From positions 372,001 through 436,000 of the forward strand of contig NW_019029012.1 in NCBI RefSeq assembly GCF_002105155.1: a stretch of DNA of 64,000 nt. The letters run 5' to 3'. Source of the stretch: Lobosporangium transversale. Taxonomy: Eukaryota > Mortierellomycota > Mortierellomycetes > Mortierellales > Mortierellaceae. Of the stretch, positions 21,060-31,580 are shown in pieces; within the stretch, counting starts at the first letter, position 1; each line of letters starts with the position of its first letter. The translations under genes were made by a program, and so were the position numbers. Under the pieces are notes generated by a model that worked only from the letters and a program-made list of their open reading frames with translations, was not told where the DNA came from and made no database searches.

Positions 21060-21839
21060 AATTTTGAATGGAGAACAGCGCGGGAGGAGCCCCACTGGGG
21101 CAAATACCAGAATATAAAAGCTTTTGTACCTTCGCTTTAAGTTGCCTGAATTGTCACGAAGCAAAGATGTTGCTTGGCCCCTATAACTTTGGCAACGACC
21201 TGGCGATATGCTTATCACCAATGGTGATCTTTGTTGCATCCAGGGAGACTCTCTCGGCATCCACAGGTTGAAGATGGAGTGGTCATTGTTGCTTCCAGGG
21301 AAAGAAGGATATGGAATGCCCGAAATGAACAGAACATTGGTATTAATAAAATTTATGGATGTGCTGGCATAAAAGAAATAGATTTACTTAGCGTAGTCCA
21401 CATTTACTTTTTCATTTTATCAGTTTCCCTACACCTTTATCACTTTTCATTTTCTCTCCTTTTCTCTCTTTATTTTCTAATTTTCGGACAACCTGACAGA
21501 ACAACAACCCCAATGCTGTTGGCAGTGTCATTATATGTGGAACGTTCAGCTTCTGCGTCTGAACACGACTGGTCAGCATGTACCTCCTTTCAATACCGAG
21601 GAGACTATCAGAAGTTATCAGGAATCCGTATTTTACTCTTGAGCAGACACAACACGTTTTTAATAACTATGCAAGATATTCGCCTTATCGCAGGGATGGC
21701 TTTTCATCTAAAAAGACATATCGTCTAACTCATAAGCTGTCAAGCCAAACGTTATTCTACTAATCCTTGCTGAAAATTTGAAGATCTGGACGTAAATCAA
21801 CGCATCCTTTGAAGTATACAAATTAAAAAAAGTCATATT
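21060..21839. other. gene-free interval
   Basis: No supported gene. A CT-rich patch near 21410-21480 is the only notable feature. Open frames here are short and compositionally random. Confidence 0.5.
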
Positions 21840-21960
21840 AGTTCAGAAGCCGAAGAAGGCAAAGAGAATGGACGCATTGTATATGATAGGATAGGCAAGT
21901 TGACTTGGTTTGGTCCTTCTGACTGCTCTGCTAGTTTTTGCAAATGAAAAACTAGCCTAG
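21840..21960 (+). pseudogene. relic of a short-form F-box gene (S1 copy), C-terminus
   Basis: The plus strand reads EAEEGKENGRIVYDRIGKLT followed by a short stop-terminated tail. This corresponds to the last ~35 codons of S genes (EEGKEKGRIVYDRI in S2). Everything upstream is lost. The sequence after it (21960-22020) still matches the 3' flank of S1 (GCCTAGAGATCTTGTAATGA versus the S1 counterpart). It is the decayed inverted counterpart of S1. Confidence 0.7.
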
Positions 21961-21999
21961 AGATCTTGTAATGACCAGCATTAAGACTTGAGAATCAAC

Positions 22000-22340
22000 A
22001 ACAGATAGAGGAGGTGTCAGATACGACACCAACTGAGGTTGTCAAGTTGGTCTCCCTCCTCTTCCTTAGCATCTGATTAGGAAGTCATTTAATCTTCGTA
22101 ATAGCAAGACTAAAGATTACTAGTGTAAAGTCACCCAGCACCAAGGAGATCAAATGACAAATCTGTCCAGAATCAACTTGCAGTGTGCTTGTGTGCATCC
22201 ATTTGATCGGTACTATGTAAGGCTGCGCCAAAGGCCATTATTAAAAGCTCGATCGTATGGAGAGATCAGAGAGCTGCTTTTATTACCGCCAGGCAGGAAC
22301 CTTTTTTATTAAGACCTATTACAAATTTTAATTTAGTAGA
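22000..22340. repeat. inverted copy of the 11600-11960 flank module
   Basis: Reverse-complement match to 11600-11960 through most of its length, including the CTGCCTGGCGG and GATCGAGCTTTTAATAATGG landmarks. The copy here lacks about 28 bp (the counterpart of GTATCTGGACTAAGTACCGA and neighbours) and has an extra ~30 bp near 22090. It lies between the S relic and the L2 gene. Confidence 0.75.
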
Positions 22341-22481
22341 AAAAGGTGGCGAACCTGCCAGATATGCAAACCTGCAGTGCTTAAAAGATAAAAAATAAAT
22401 AAATAAAAAACATGTTCCTGTTCACACTTCATTTCGCTCTATCATCTCTCATTCCATCATCTTCCTCTCTCTCTCTTTTAC

Positions 22482-24056
22482 ATGATGAGCAATTCCAATT
22501 TGAATCCTATGGACATTCCAGAAATTATTTCGCGTGTTGGCGACTTCCTAGAACAAGGTGATCTCTTACGCTGTATTCTTGTCTCCAGGACTTTCCACAA
22601 TACACTTGCTGGCTCTAAATCCATTTGCAAAAGGATTGAGATTGGAGATGCCTATTCAAGATATAGAAAGTATCCTACTGGTGCAGCACTGCAGAGCTAC
22701 AAGGAAAATATTGAGGAGCTTCTATTCTATTACAAGTTTCCAAAGGAGTACATGTCGTTGCAAGGCTGTGTTCGCCTCCAATCCATCAAATGTCAAAGCC
22801 AGAGTTTGTTTAATCTGAGTGAGCTTTCTAGCTTGATTATGTCCCACAGTTCCACAATCACCAAATTTGAGCTCAGTACACAGGATAATCCAACTTTGCG
22901 AGAGATATGGACAGCATTACTGGGATGCACGCATCTAGAAGTGTTAACCATTTCTAGTACCCAGATGTGTAATGACGGGGTCGATCTATTCTTTCAAGTC
23001 TGCAAGAGAGTTAGGTGCTTGGAAATGTCTTATGTAGATATCAATCGACTACCCCCCAACTTCTTGAACGACGGCACAGATGAATTCATTTTCCCAAATA
23101 TGACCACATTACATCTTCGCGATGTCCGGATATCCACGCCTCCAACCTTTTATTCATCATCTTATTGTCTCGGCATATTGGCTAAGAGATGTCCAAAGCT
23201 ACGCTCATTAAAGTTCGATGAATACGCACGTGGCGGTATTTTATATAGAACAGGCGCCTGTGCTTTCTATAAGGCGGTATTCGTTGATCATCCCTTCACA
23301 CTGACAAGTCTATCAGACCTGTATATGGGATCCTTCGGAATAAAAGACGAGGACATGGCAGCACTTCTCAGAAAGATGACTGAACTAAGACGGCTAGATA
23401 TCCCAGATTGTGAATTCGGTCCACTCTCTATGCAAGAATTACTAGCAGACGAGCAGGAGGTTCTGGATGGTGGACACATAGTACGGAAGAGAAGGGATCG
23501 GAGGCTCTGCGACACAGTTGAAATACTGATATTCCAAAGGCAAGGTGAAACGCCTGCCGGTGTTGGTCAAGCGATCTTATCCAATTGTCCACGTCTGAAG
23601 GAATTGGCGGGGCCCAAAGTGAAAGTGACAGAAATTGTTGATGGTGAAGAATGGGTTAGCACTGATCTCACCTACTTAGTCATCCGGCTTGAAGCTGACG
23701 TTGACAAGGAGACTGCAGAAGGAATGCAGAAGCAGCGCATTGTATTTAAGCAACTAGCTAAGATGACTAAACTACGTGTCCTTTATTTGACGAATTACAA
23801 CTCAGTAGCGCAATACCGGACGCTGGACTTGAGGTTGAGAGCAGGTCTGGATGAACTGGCCAACCTGAAGCGCCTACACTTGTTATCGTTCAACCGTGAT
23901 ATGTGTCAGCAGATGCAATCAGAGGATGTGACATGGATTATAAACAATTGGCCGAAGATCAAACGTTTGGATGGTGTTGTAAACTACAAGAGCAATGCAA
24001 TGGCTAGCTTATTTGTAGCACATAACATTTCAGCAGGGTTCAATTATGATTTATGA
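22482..24056 (+). CDS. F-box/LRR protein, long form (L2), 524 aa
   Basis: Inverted paralogue of L1. The first ~75 codons and about 80 bp of 5' flank (from CATGTTCCTGTTCACACTTC at 22410) are almost identical between the two, and similarity holds to the C-terminus. Residue changes cluster in LRR loops, for example 110-130, 165-180 and 235-255. It keeps the basic signature HIVRKRRDRRLCDT and the long-form extension (LDLRLRAGLDELANLKRLH). The final ~30 residues (KSNAMASLFVAHNISAGFNY) differ from L1. Single exon, strong start at the Met-Met pair. Confidence 0.85.
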   Translation: MMSNSNLNPMDIPEIISRVGDFLEQGDLLRCILVSRTFHNTLAGSKSICKRIEIGDAYSRYRKYPTGAALQSYKENIEELLFYYKFPKEYMSLQGCVRLQSIKCQSQSLFNLSELSSLIMSHSSTITKFELSTQDNPTLREIWTALLGCTHLEVLTISSTQMCNDGVDLFFQVCKRVRCLEMSYVDINRLPPNFLNDGTDEFIFPNMTTLHLRDVRISTPPTFYSSSYCLGILAKRCPKLRSLKFDEYARGGILYRTGACAFYKAVFVDHPFTLTSLSDLYMGSFGIKDEDMAALLRKMTELRRLDIPDCEFGPLSMQELLADEQEVLDGGHIVRKRRDRRLCDTVEILIFQRQGETPAGVGQAILSNCPRLKELAGPKVKVTEIVDGEEWVSTDLTYLVIRLEADVDKETAEGMQKQRIVFKQLAKMTKLRVLYLTNYNSVAQYRTLDLRLRAGLDELANLKRLHLLSFNRDMCQQMQSEDVTWIINNWPKIKRLDGVVNYKSNAMASLFVAHNISAGFNYDL

Positions 24057-24189
24057 TTGGGGCTAAAGAAAAGAAATAAAAATACGTTCACTTTCCACTT
24101 TGATTTGGAGTACATGGCTCTTAAATATGTGCCTTCTAATGAATATTTACTTTGTTGGTAGCAAATGTTATACATATTCAAAAACTTGC

Positions 24190-24255
24190 ACCGTCAAAAG
24201 TAAGTTTGGTGATTGTAGAACTGTAAGCCCTTACCAAGTTGAGAACCTCCGGTGT
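24190..24255 (-). pseudogene. tiny F-box/LRR gene fragment
   Basis: The minus strand of this stretch matches the segment encoding SHSSTITKxEL in the paralogues (compare 9870-9930: TTTGGTGATTGT(G/A)GAACTGT). No frame or flanks are left. Confidence 0.5.
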
Positions 24256-24319
24256 AACAAGTTATTTTGCAAATACGGACTCATCTCGTGGGATCCAACA
24301 TCACAATTGGCATAGCTTT

Positions 24320-24350
24320 TGTTTGTCTTCTTGCTCTTCCTATAGCTATC

Positions 24351-24385
<35 letters not shown>

Positions 24386-24869
24386 CCCTGATCTAGTAAA
24401 CTAGCAAGAGTAGCATTTTATCTTTCATGCCAATGACCGCCATAGCTTCATACCCAGTCTCATAAAGAGCATTCCGTCGGTTATACCGTCATTAGTAAGT
24501 AAATAAATATATTTGTTCAAGGAATATCGCACCACCTGGCTCCGAAATATGTGGATGGTGCAGAATCCGTGTCCTTTAGAGGTGGGCGATCAAGTTCAAA
24601 AAGGTCAAAACCTCAATATCTCCTCCCCATCACAGCTGGAATCCTCCAAGGATAAATAACCATTAACCCATTTCCACAGCCATAACTTGAATAAGAGTTT
24701 GCTTACATTATGAAGTAAAAAAAAAAACAAATTAAGCAAGGCGCCAAGAAGCCACTCATATCATTTGCATTCCTTGCAGCTACTAATGTTATGAAGGCTA
24801 CGTTTTGTTTTTCTCTTTGTTTGAGTTGTAAACACAACATCCTTATCACTAAAGCGAGTTATTCATTGG

Positions 24870-24902
<33 letters not shown>

Positions 24903-25990
24903 CTTTCCCCATTTGGTTATGAGGCGATAATATGTTGAATTAGCTCACTCATCATATTCATCACCAAGATCCATCCAACTTAGACAGAAACCTCAATAAC
25001 TACGCCTAGTCATTTACTCAGTTCTGGAAGTGCAAATCGGACAAATCAAACCCTTGCTTTCTATCAGCCCCGACCCGCCAATATGAAAGCTCCTGCTCTA
25101 ATACATGTATTGTAGAACAAACTTTTACCCTGAGTCAAATATGCAAAGATATCAAAAATCATGATATTTTTGGTTTTGATATTATATATATTTTACAGAA
25201 CATTTATTTTCAAATTGTCTAATAACAACAATAATATTGATGAAGACAAAAAAAAAAAAGTTGGGATTGGAAACCATCACACCAGCTTTTCGTCAAGGAT
25301 CAAATTTATTTTTCGCGTTATCATTCACTCAGCCCCAGGAAGTCATGGCAGAATGTTTAGCTGAGTGCTAGGACAACAATTGTATTATAAAAAAAATGTG
25401 TAGTTCAAGCATCCACCAAGCCTGGTCCGTGCGCCCATATCTGCGCCGTCCGTTTCGCCACATCAAAGGTGTGGCTTTTTTGAAGAAATAAATAGAGTAA
25501 AAGGTGTATGCCTTGGAAACTCACAGTCAAACCGGAAAGTGTGTAATATCAGTCTGACATGGACTAAACCCTTATTTTAAGAAGACTGTGGCACTTGTGC
25601 CGAATGCATGACGTCCCAACCTAAAGGCAGGACTGGTGTCTGTTAGTCTGCGCCATGAGTTGACCAACAATGCCGTTATCACACGTGAAGTTTAGATTAA
25701 GATGCAAGCAGCTCAACAGGTCACCCCGCGCCCTCTCTTAGTGGACCTCTTCTGTCGTTGCTGGAAACCCTCAGGCGCTACTTGATTAATCGGATGCTGC
25801 TGAATTTATTGGATTTCGGATTGTTGCTTGTACATACTCAGAAGTCCAGCGATGCATCTGTTTTTATGAGTACATGTACATGTTACACACGTCAGATCAG
25901 AAAAACCTTATTAGCTAGGGAAAAAAAAAAAAAAAAAAAAAAAACTTTCACGCTTTCATCTCACGTTTTACTTCACTCCATCATTTCTCT
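24320..25990. other. non-coding interval with homopolymers
   Basis: T tract at 24357-24385, A tracts at 24870-24898, 25248-25259 and 25921-25944. TACATGTA octamers lie at 25102 and 25871. A short hairpin (GCCACATCAAAGGTGTGGC followed by T) lies at 25456-25480. No gene supported; the last ~80 bp match the pyrimidine-rich 5' leader of the F-box genes. Confidence 0.5.
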
Positions 25991-25997
25991 TCGCACG

Positions 25998-27338
25998 ATG
26001 AGCAATCTCAATTTGAATCCTTTGGAAATTCCAGATATTGTTTCGCTTATCAGTGATTTCCTAGAACAAAAAGACCTCTTGTCTTGTATTCGTGTCTCCA
26101 AGGTTTTTCATAATACACTTGTCAAATCCATCTGGAAACAGATCATTATTAAATGCGATTCAAGAAATCCTACTGTTGAGGCACTGCAGAACTACAAGAA
26201 ATACATTGAAGCGCTTGTGTTTCTTCATACGTTTCCACAGGAGTACACAGCATTGCAAGGCTGTAGTCGTCTTCGATCCATCGAATGTATAGCCGGAATA
26301 TCATACAATCCCTGTCATGTTTCCAACTTAATCAAGTCTCACAGTTGCACAATCACTGAGCTTACGCTCTACTACGTTGAGGATTTACGGGAGATATGGG
26401 GAACATTCCTAGAATGCACTCATCTACAAGCCTTGACTATCCATGGAGCATATATACCCGAAGATGAAGTCAGTCTGTTCTTTCAAGTCTGCAAGGGACT
26501 CAGGTGTCTAGACTTGGTTAGAGTAAACATCGATCAACTACCTTTCGATTTCATGAACAACGACACGGACATGAGTATTTTCCCAAATATGAACACACTT
26601 GGTCTTCAGGATGTCCAAATTCTTTCCCCCCCACATCCGCACACAGGATCGTATTGCCTCGGCATGTTGACTAAGAGGTGTCCAAGGTTACGTTCATTGA
26701 GTTTTTATGATATCATTGGGTCCACTGAATCATCGCAACAAATCCATACTGAGTTCTACAGAACAGTATTCCTTGACCACCCCTTCACTCTGACAGACCT
26801 ATCAGATCTGTCGATGCATTTCGGAAGGATAAAGGACAAAGATATGGCGGCACTTCTCAGACAGATGACTGAACTGAGGCGGTTAGTTGCCCAGTTTTGT
26901 GAGTTTGGTCCACTTTCTATTCGAGAACTGCTAGCAGACGAGCAGGAGATTCAGAAGAACGGACACATTGAGCGAAAAAGAAGGGAACAAAGGCTCTGCG
27001 ATACAGTTGAGAGACTGGAGTTCAGTAGAGAAGGCATCAAGTCCGATGGTATTGTTCAAACAATCTTATCCAATTGTCCACGCTTAAAGGCACTGCATGG
27101 AACTGAAGTCACGGTGACAGAAATTGTAGGTGGTGCAGAATGGGTTTGCACTGAGCTGACTAACTTGCATGTCAATCTTGTGGTTGATGTTGATCAAGAG
27201 ACTACAGAAGGCAAGGAGAAGGGACGCATTGTGTATGAACGGATACGCAAGTTGACCCGATTAAATCGTGATGCCTTTTTGCGGTTTAGTGGCTTTCTGT
27301 CTTTTACAGGTTCGAATCTTGACGAAAGCCAGGCGTAA
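25998..27338 (+). CDS. F-box/LRR protein, short form (S3), 446 aa
   Basis: The frame is open from 25758, but I start it at 25998 (MSNLNLNPLEIPDIVSLISD) because this is the family N-terminus. The upstream part would read through an A tract as poly-Lys. F-box at residues 7-55. Basic signature HIERKRREQRLCDT near residue 330, with Glu replacing the usual Val. C-terminus GFLSFTGSNLDESQA, the short-form ending. It is the same strand as L2 and 1.9 kb after it. Confidence 0.82.
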   Translation: MSNLNLNPLEIPDIVSLISDFLEQKDLLSCIRVSKVFHNTLVKSIWKQIIIKCDSRNPTVEALQNYKKYIEALVFLHTFPQEYTALQGCSRLRSIECIAGISYNPCHVSNLIKSHSCTITELTLYYVEDLREIWGTFLECTHLQALTIHGAYIPEDEVSLFFQVCKGLRCLDLVRVNIDQLPFDFMNNDTDMSIFPNMNTLGLQDVQILSPPHPHTGSYCLGMLTKRCPRLRSLSFYDIIGSTESSQQIHTEFYRTVFLDHPFTLTDLSDLSMHFGRIKDKDMAALLRQMTELRRLVAQFCEFGPLSIRELLADEQEIQKNGHIERKRREQRLCDTVERLEFSREGIKSDGIVQTILSNCPRLKALHGTEVTVTEIVGGAEWVCTELTNLHVNLVVDVDQETTEGKEKGRIVYERIRKLTRLNRDAFLRFSGFLSFTGSNLDESQA

Positions 27339-27526
27339 GAACCCGTGTTTGCCAATTATTCAGATTTGATGACCAGAAGATTCAGGAAGTACCAGAACTA
27401 AAGTCCAGTCTTGGTGTATCAATTCCCTTTGGTAGTTAATAAAAGCATACTTCCTAACTGTTGACAATCGATAATCTACATTTACAATAAAAAAACTCTT
27501 TTATTATTAAATTATAAAAATAGTGC

Positions 27527-28366
27527 TTATTTAGATTCGTTGTTCTCCTTGGATCCATTGATTTCTTTGTTCAGCATCTCCATGACCATAGCACCACAGA
27601 GTTGTGAAATGGGGTTATCCTGAACAGCCACTGCCTTCGCCACTGGGTTGCCAAAACGCGCGCCTCGCTCAAAATCAACTTGGGCACCATCCTTATCACC
27701 ACTCAACTTCTTAATGATACCACGCTGAGTATAGGCTTGTTTGAGAATCGCTGGTTGACCGTTGCCATGCTCAATCGCCTTATTCAGATCCTGCAAAGCC
27801 GCTGTAGTATTTTCCTGAATCCTGTATGCTTGTGCTCTATAAAATGCAAACGTCATATTTATAAAAAGAGGTAAGCAACAGATTTCATTATAGAATAAAT
27901 AACAAAAAATAAAAATAAAAATAAAAATAAAAAATAAAATAAAATAAAATAAAATAAATAAAATTAAATGATGAGACCTCAATCTTACCTATTGTTGTAT
28001 CCAGAGGCGTATGTTGGGCAAAGTTCAATGACCTCTGTAAATTTTGCAATCGCACCGTTGATATCATCTTTTTCAGCAAGAAGTACAGCCTCGGCTTCCA
28101 TATCCTTGAGTCGTTTCAGTAATTCAGGTTCAATTGCTAATGGAAAGGAAAAAGAAAGGGTTAAAAAAAAGTGAAGTAAACAAGCAATGAAAGAATCAAT
28201 TTTGAGCCTACAGCTCAACCCTGAACATATATTAGATAAACTCACCTATTGGTGCGTTGTTAAGCATAGCCTCGGTCTCTTTATCCGGCAACATGGTGCC
28301 CTCGGGATTGAAGACCATATCGAGGATGCGAGCATCCTTTGCGCTGACAGTTGATTGGCTTGTCAT
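27527..28366 (-). CDS. TTC36: TTC36-like tetratricopeptide repeat protein
   Basis: Exons in transcript order: 28366-28246, 28136-27989 and 27836-27527, all in phase, 192 aa (human TTC36 is 189). The N-terminus has the family's VFNP motif (MVFNPEGTMLP). Three TPR units follow, at about residues 50-80 (KDINGAIAKFTEVIELCP), 85-118 (AQAYRIQENTTAALQDLNKA) and 122-158 (QRGIIKKLSGDKDGAQVDFE). The C-terminus keeps NPxxxLCxxMxxEM (NPISQLCGAMVMEMLNKE). The molecular role is poorly known; the vertebrate protein has been tied to tyrosine metabolism by protecting HPD. Intron 2 contains an (AAAAT)n-like low-complexity tract at 27903-27968. The neighbouring divergent gene is a tyrosine aminotransferase. Confidence 0.85.
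27903..27968. repeat. AAAAT-type low-complexity repeat in a TTC36 intron
   Basis: Runs of AAAAATA and AAAATA units lie between the splice sites of intron 2. No coding potential. Confidence 0.7.
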
Positions 28367-28639
28367 AGTGAGGTATTTATGGGTTGTGGGTTATGGGTTA
28401 TGGGTATAAATATCTCTGTGGGTTGAAAAAAAGCGAGGAAGGGTAGTGATTTATTGTTGGGGTGAGTGAAAAACAATGACAGAAGGTATGGAATGTTGAA
28501 GAGGAATGAGAAGAAAAAAGAAAAGCTTGTGGAGAAGTAGTAATTCGTTCGTGGGAAGAACTCCGATAGTATCACGTGATATATTGAGGGGTTTGCTTTG
28601 CCCACAGAAAAAAAAAAGAAAATTAGATTATTCACCAGA

Positions 28640-29300
28640 GTACAACTGCACTACGTTACTCTGCAGGACCCGTTTTTTCTTTATCTGTATGTGTCTTGAT
28701 ATTTCCAGAATTATTTACTCTGGGGACTAAGAACCTCTGGTTGATGTTTATTATGAAATATGGTAATTAAGCCCGTTAACAAAGAACCCAATGGCCATAG
28801 CTGCAATATATTTCCACACTGTTGATCTGCCCTGAACTGAACTGCTGGCATGACAGGTCAAGACTGAAACCCAGGAACAACACTTCCGACGAGGGACAGC
28901 ATTGCGTAGGACCCAAGGTAGAGGTAACAGCTGAGGTACTGAAGGAGGTCAAAATAAAGCATTGATATTATCCGACGATACCTACCTACCACAACCACTG
29001 AAGGGGATCGTAGGGAGACTTTGTAAGCAGTACGGACTACAACTAAGCGAGCGACCGGGACTCTAAAAGGAGATGTATCGGTTTTTATTAATAAATATCG
29101 GTTTTGTATGAAAAAGTGAGAGTGACAGTACCAGACCCCAGGCACAAGTAGAGAGCCTTACGATAAAACTGAAATTGGTGGCAACCTAATCGGCGCGTAT
29201 TATCCATGTTGTACTCTATTCTAAAGAGGATTAGTTCAAGTTACCCCTCTGTGGGACAATACAAAAAAAAACGCGCTAGTTGACCCCATCGTGTAAGAAA
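28640..29300. other. intergenic, divergent promoters
   Basis: No gene seen between the TTC36-like gene and the aminotransferase. The last 80 bp before 29459 are CT-rich, consistent with the aminotransferase leader. Confidence 0.5.
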
Positions 29301-29458
29301 TGTTCGTTAAAGGGTGTAGTTGTGGAAGAGTATGTCCGATCGGCTCTACTTTTTTCTTCCCACAGTTCCACAGCCATTTAAATCCAACAATTCTCTTTCA
29401 ACATCATTCTCACACTCTCTTATTCATTCTTGATTTACTCAGCCATCTCAACTTGATC

Positions 29459-30845
29459 ATGTCTGCTCCTAACACTCACTCTCGTAATTCATGGAAGGTC
29501 TCTGCCTCCATCGTTGCCAAGCGCACATCTAACCCCATCCGTGCCATTGTCGATCACATCAAGGTCAAGCCAAATGTTGCAAAGTCCATGATCTCTCTTG
29601 CTTTGGGTGATCCCACTCTCTTTGGTAACTTCAAAATCCATGAGTCCTGCACAGAAGCTGTCTCGAAGCAACTTCACTCCTACAAGAGCAATGGATATCC
29701 TCCCTCAACTGGTTACCCACATGCCCGCCAGGCTGTTGCTGACAAGTTTACTCGTCCCGACGCTCCTTTGACTGCTCAGGATGTCATCCTCGCCAGCGGA
29801 TGCTCTGGTGCAATCGACATGTGCATTGGTGTTCTTTGCAACGAAGGTGACAATATTCTCTTGCCTCGTCCTGGTTTTTCACTTTACCAGACTCTTGCTG
29901 ACTCGAAGGGTATCGAAGTGCGCTATTACGATCTGTTGGTGAGTGAAGAAGAGCATCATTTAAAAAAAAAAAAAAAAAGTCCTTGATAGCAATCGTTCCT
30001 TTGTCACTTGGTCGCGTTAGTTCGACTCAATTCAAATATTAATATAATCCTTCTCCTTTGTCAAATACTATTTTTTATAGCCTGAAAGCAACTGGGAAAT
30101 GGATCTCAAGCATCTCGAGTCATTGATTGATGAGCGTACAGCCACTGTTGTCATGAACAATCCTTCCAACCCCTGTGGTTCTGTCTTCAAAAAGCAGCAT
30201 TTGCTTGATTTCCTGGCTGTCTGTGAACGCAATCATCTGCCTGTTATTGCTGATGAGATTTATTGCGATCTTGTCTTCAGTGGTAACGAATTCTTCCCTC
30301 TTGCTTCTCTTACCACGACAGTCCCCGTGCTCGCCGTCGGTGGCCTTGCAAAGAAGTATTTGGTTCCCGGGTGGAGATTGGGCTGGCTTTTTATTCATGA
30401 CCGCAATGATATCTTTGGGGCTGAAATCCGGGATGGCCTTAACAGCTTATCTCAGTTGATTCTCGGACCCAATTCATTGGTCCAGAGTGCACTTCAGGAT
30501 ATTCTCCATAACACCGATCCTGCTTTCTACAACGACACTCGTGTACAACTCGAGGCGAATGCAAAGATGAGCACAGACATCTTGTCCAAGGTGCCTGGCC
30601 TCAAGGTCATTATTCCTCAGGGTGCAATGTATGTGATGATCGGCATCAATGTTGCAGAATTCAAGGATATTGAGAACGACATTGTCTTTACAGAGAAACT
30701 TTTGGGAGAGGAATCCGTCATGTGTTTGCCTGGCTCTGTCTTCCAATGCCCCAATTTCATCCGCATTGTTTTCACTTCTCCCTCAGAGGTGCTCCAAGAG
30801 GCATACAACCGCATGGCCGAGTTCTGTGCTCGCCATCATATTTAA
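29459..30845 (+). CDS. TAT: tyrosine aminotransferase (class I PLP enzyme)
   Basis: Transfers the amino group of tyrosine (or another aromatic amino acid) to 2-oxoglutarate; first step of tyrosine catabolism. Exons 29459-29938 and 30081-30845 give 414 aa, normal for the family. Landmarks: NPIRAIVD near residue 20, the PSTGYPHARQAVA segment of TATs near residue 82, MNNPSNPCGSVF near residue 180 and IADEIYCDLVF with the PLP-contacting Asp. The Schiff-base lysine lies in GGLAKKYLVPGWRLGW, at Lys251. The C-terminal phosphate-binding Arg is in FIRIVFT. The intron carries an A tract. A class I tyrosine/nicotianamine-type enzyme is clear; exact substrate preference is inferred. Confidence 0.92.
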
Positions 30846-30890
30846 ATATTTAAAGAACAGGGAAAAGAGGAGAGCCTGCGCCATAGGAAA

Positions 30891-30898
30891 TACATGTA
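30891..30898. promoter_or_regulatory. TACATGTA palindrome 46 nt after the TAT stop
   Basis: It is followed at once by AATTATATATAATA, another efficiency-element-like sequence. A second TACATGTA lies at 31048-31055. Probable 3'-end signals by analogy with yeast. Confidence 0.4.
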
Positions 30899-30899
30899 A

Positions 30900-31389
30900 T
30901 TATATATAATACGATTACCTCTAGCATATCAATAAAAGAAAAAGAAAAAGGCGTTTTCAAAGGACAAGTACTCAAGCAAATCCAACAAAGAGAGAGAGAG
31001 AGAAAAAGAGCGAGAAAGAGAGAATGGAAAGCATATTTTTATTGATGTACATGTACATGTTCAAATTTTTTTTTTTTATTTCATCCTTACCTTTTACTTG
31101 TGAACAAATGGAGCGGGTTTAAAATATAAAGATGAATCAAAGACTACAAGATTGCCCCTATATCATTTCAATCGTCTTTTTTTTTTTTTTTTTTTTTTTT
31201 TTTTGCAAGTCGTCAAAATCCAGAAGATATCCATTGGCGTCCAAAGGTCAATTAGTCCACAGGTGTCACTCATTAATCAATGATTTTTATTTTTTTTTTT
31301 TTTTTTCTTCATTTTTTCTTCTTCTGGCCATGTCCACAATCAACCCCGTCGGGAATTGTTTGATTCCTCCTTCAGCAGTCCACTGATGT

Positions 31390-31424
<35 letters not shown>

Positions 31425-31580
31425 CACCCTCTATAACAAAGTGGAATGCTGTGTCTATGGTATTTGATAAAAATGCTGAATGGGTTATGCATGTTCGTTG
31501 TTCTTTCTCTCTTTCTCGAGTATGTCTTTAAGAAAATTATTGTGATATGAAGTCTAAGCTGGGTCTTGATGAAGATTGTA
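30900..31580. other. convergent intergenic region with T tracts
   Basis: (GA)n patch at 30990-31022 and T tracts at about 31177-31204, 31287-31306 and 31394-31424. It lies between the 3' ends of the aminotransferase (+) and the RRM gene (-). No gene seen. Confidence 0.55.

Noticed and set aside
21231-21728. 165-aa frame after URA5
   Set aside because: Low-complexity hydrophobic run from a CT-rich patch, no homology, no splice context.
25456-25480. hairpin plus T run resembling a bacterial terminator
   Set aside because: The sequence is eukaryotic, so intrinsic terminators do not apply. No adjacent gene needs it.
25758-25997. N-terminal extension of S3
   Set aside because: It reads through an A tract as poly-Lys. 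The family start is at 25998.
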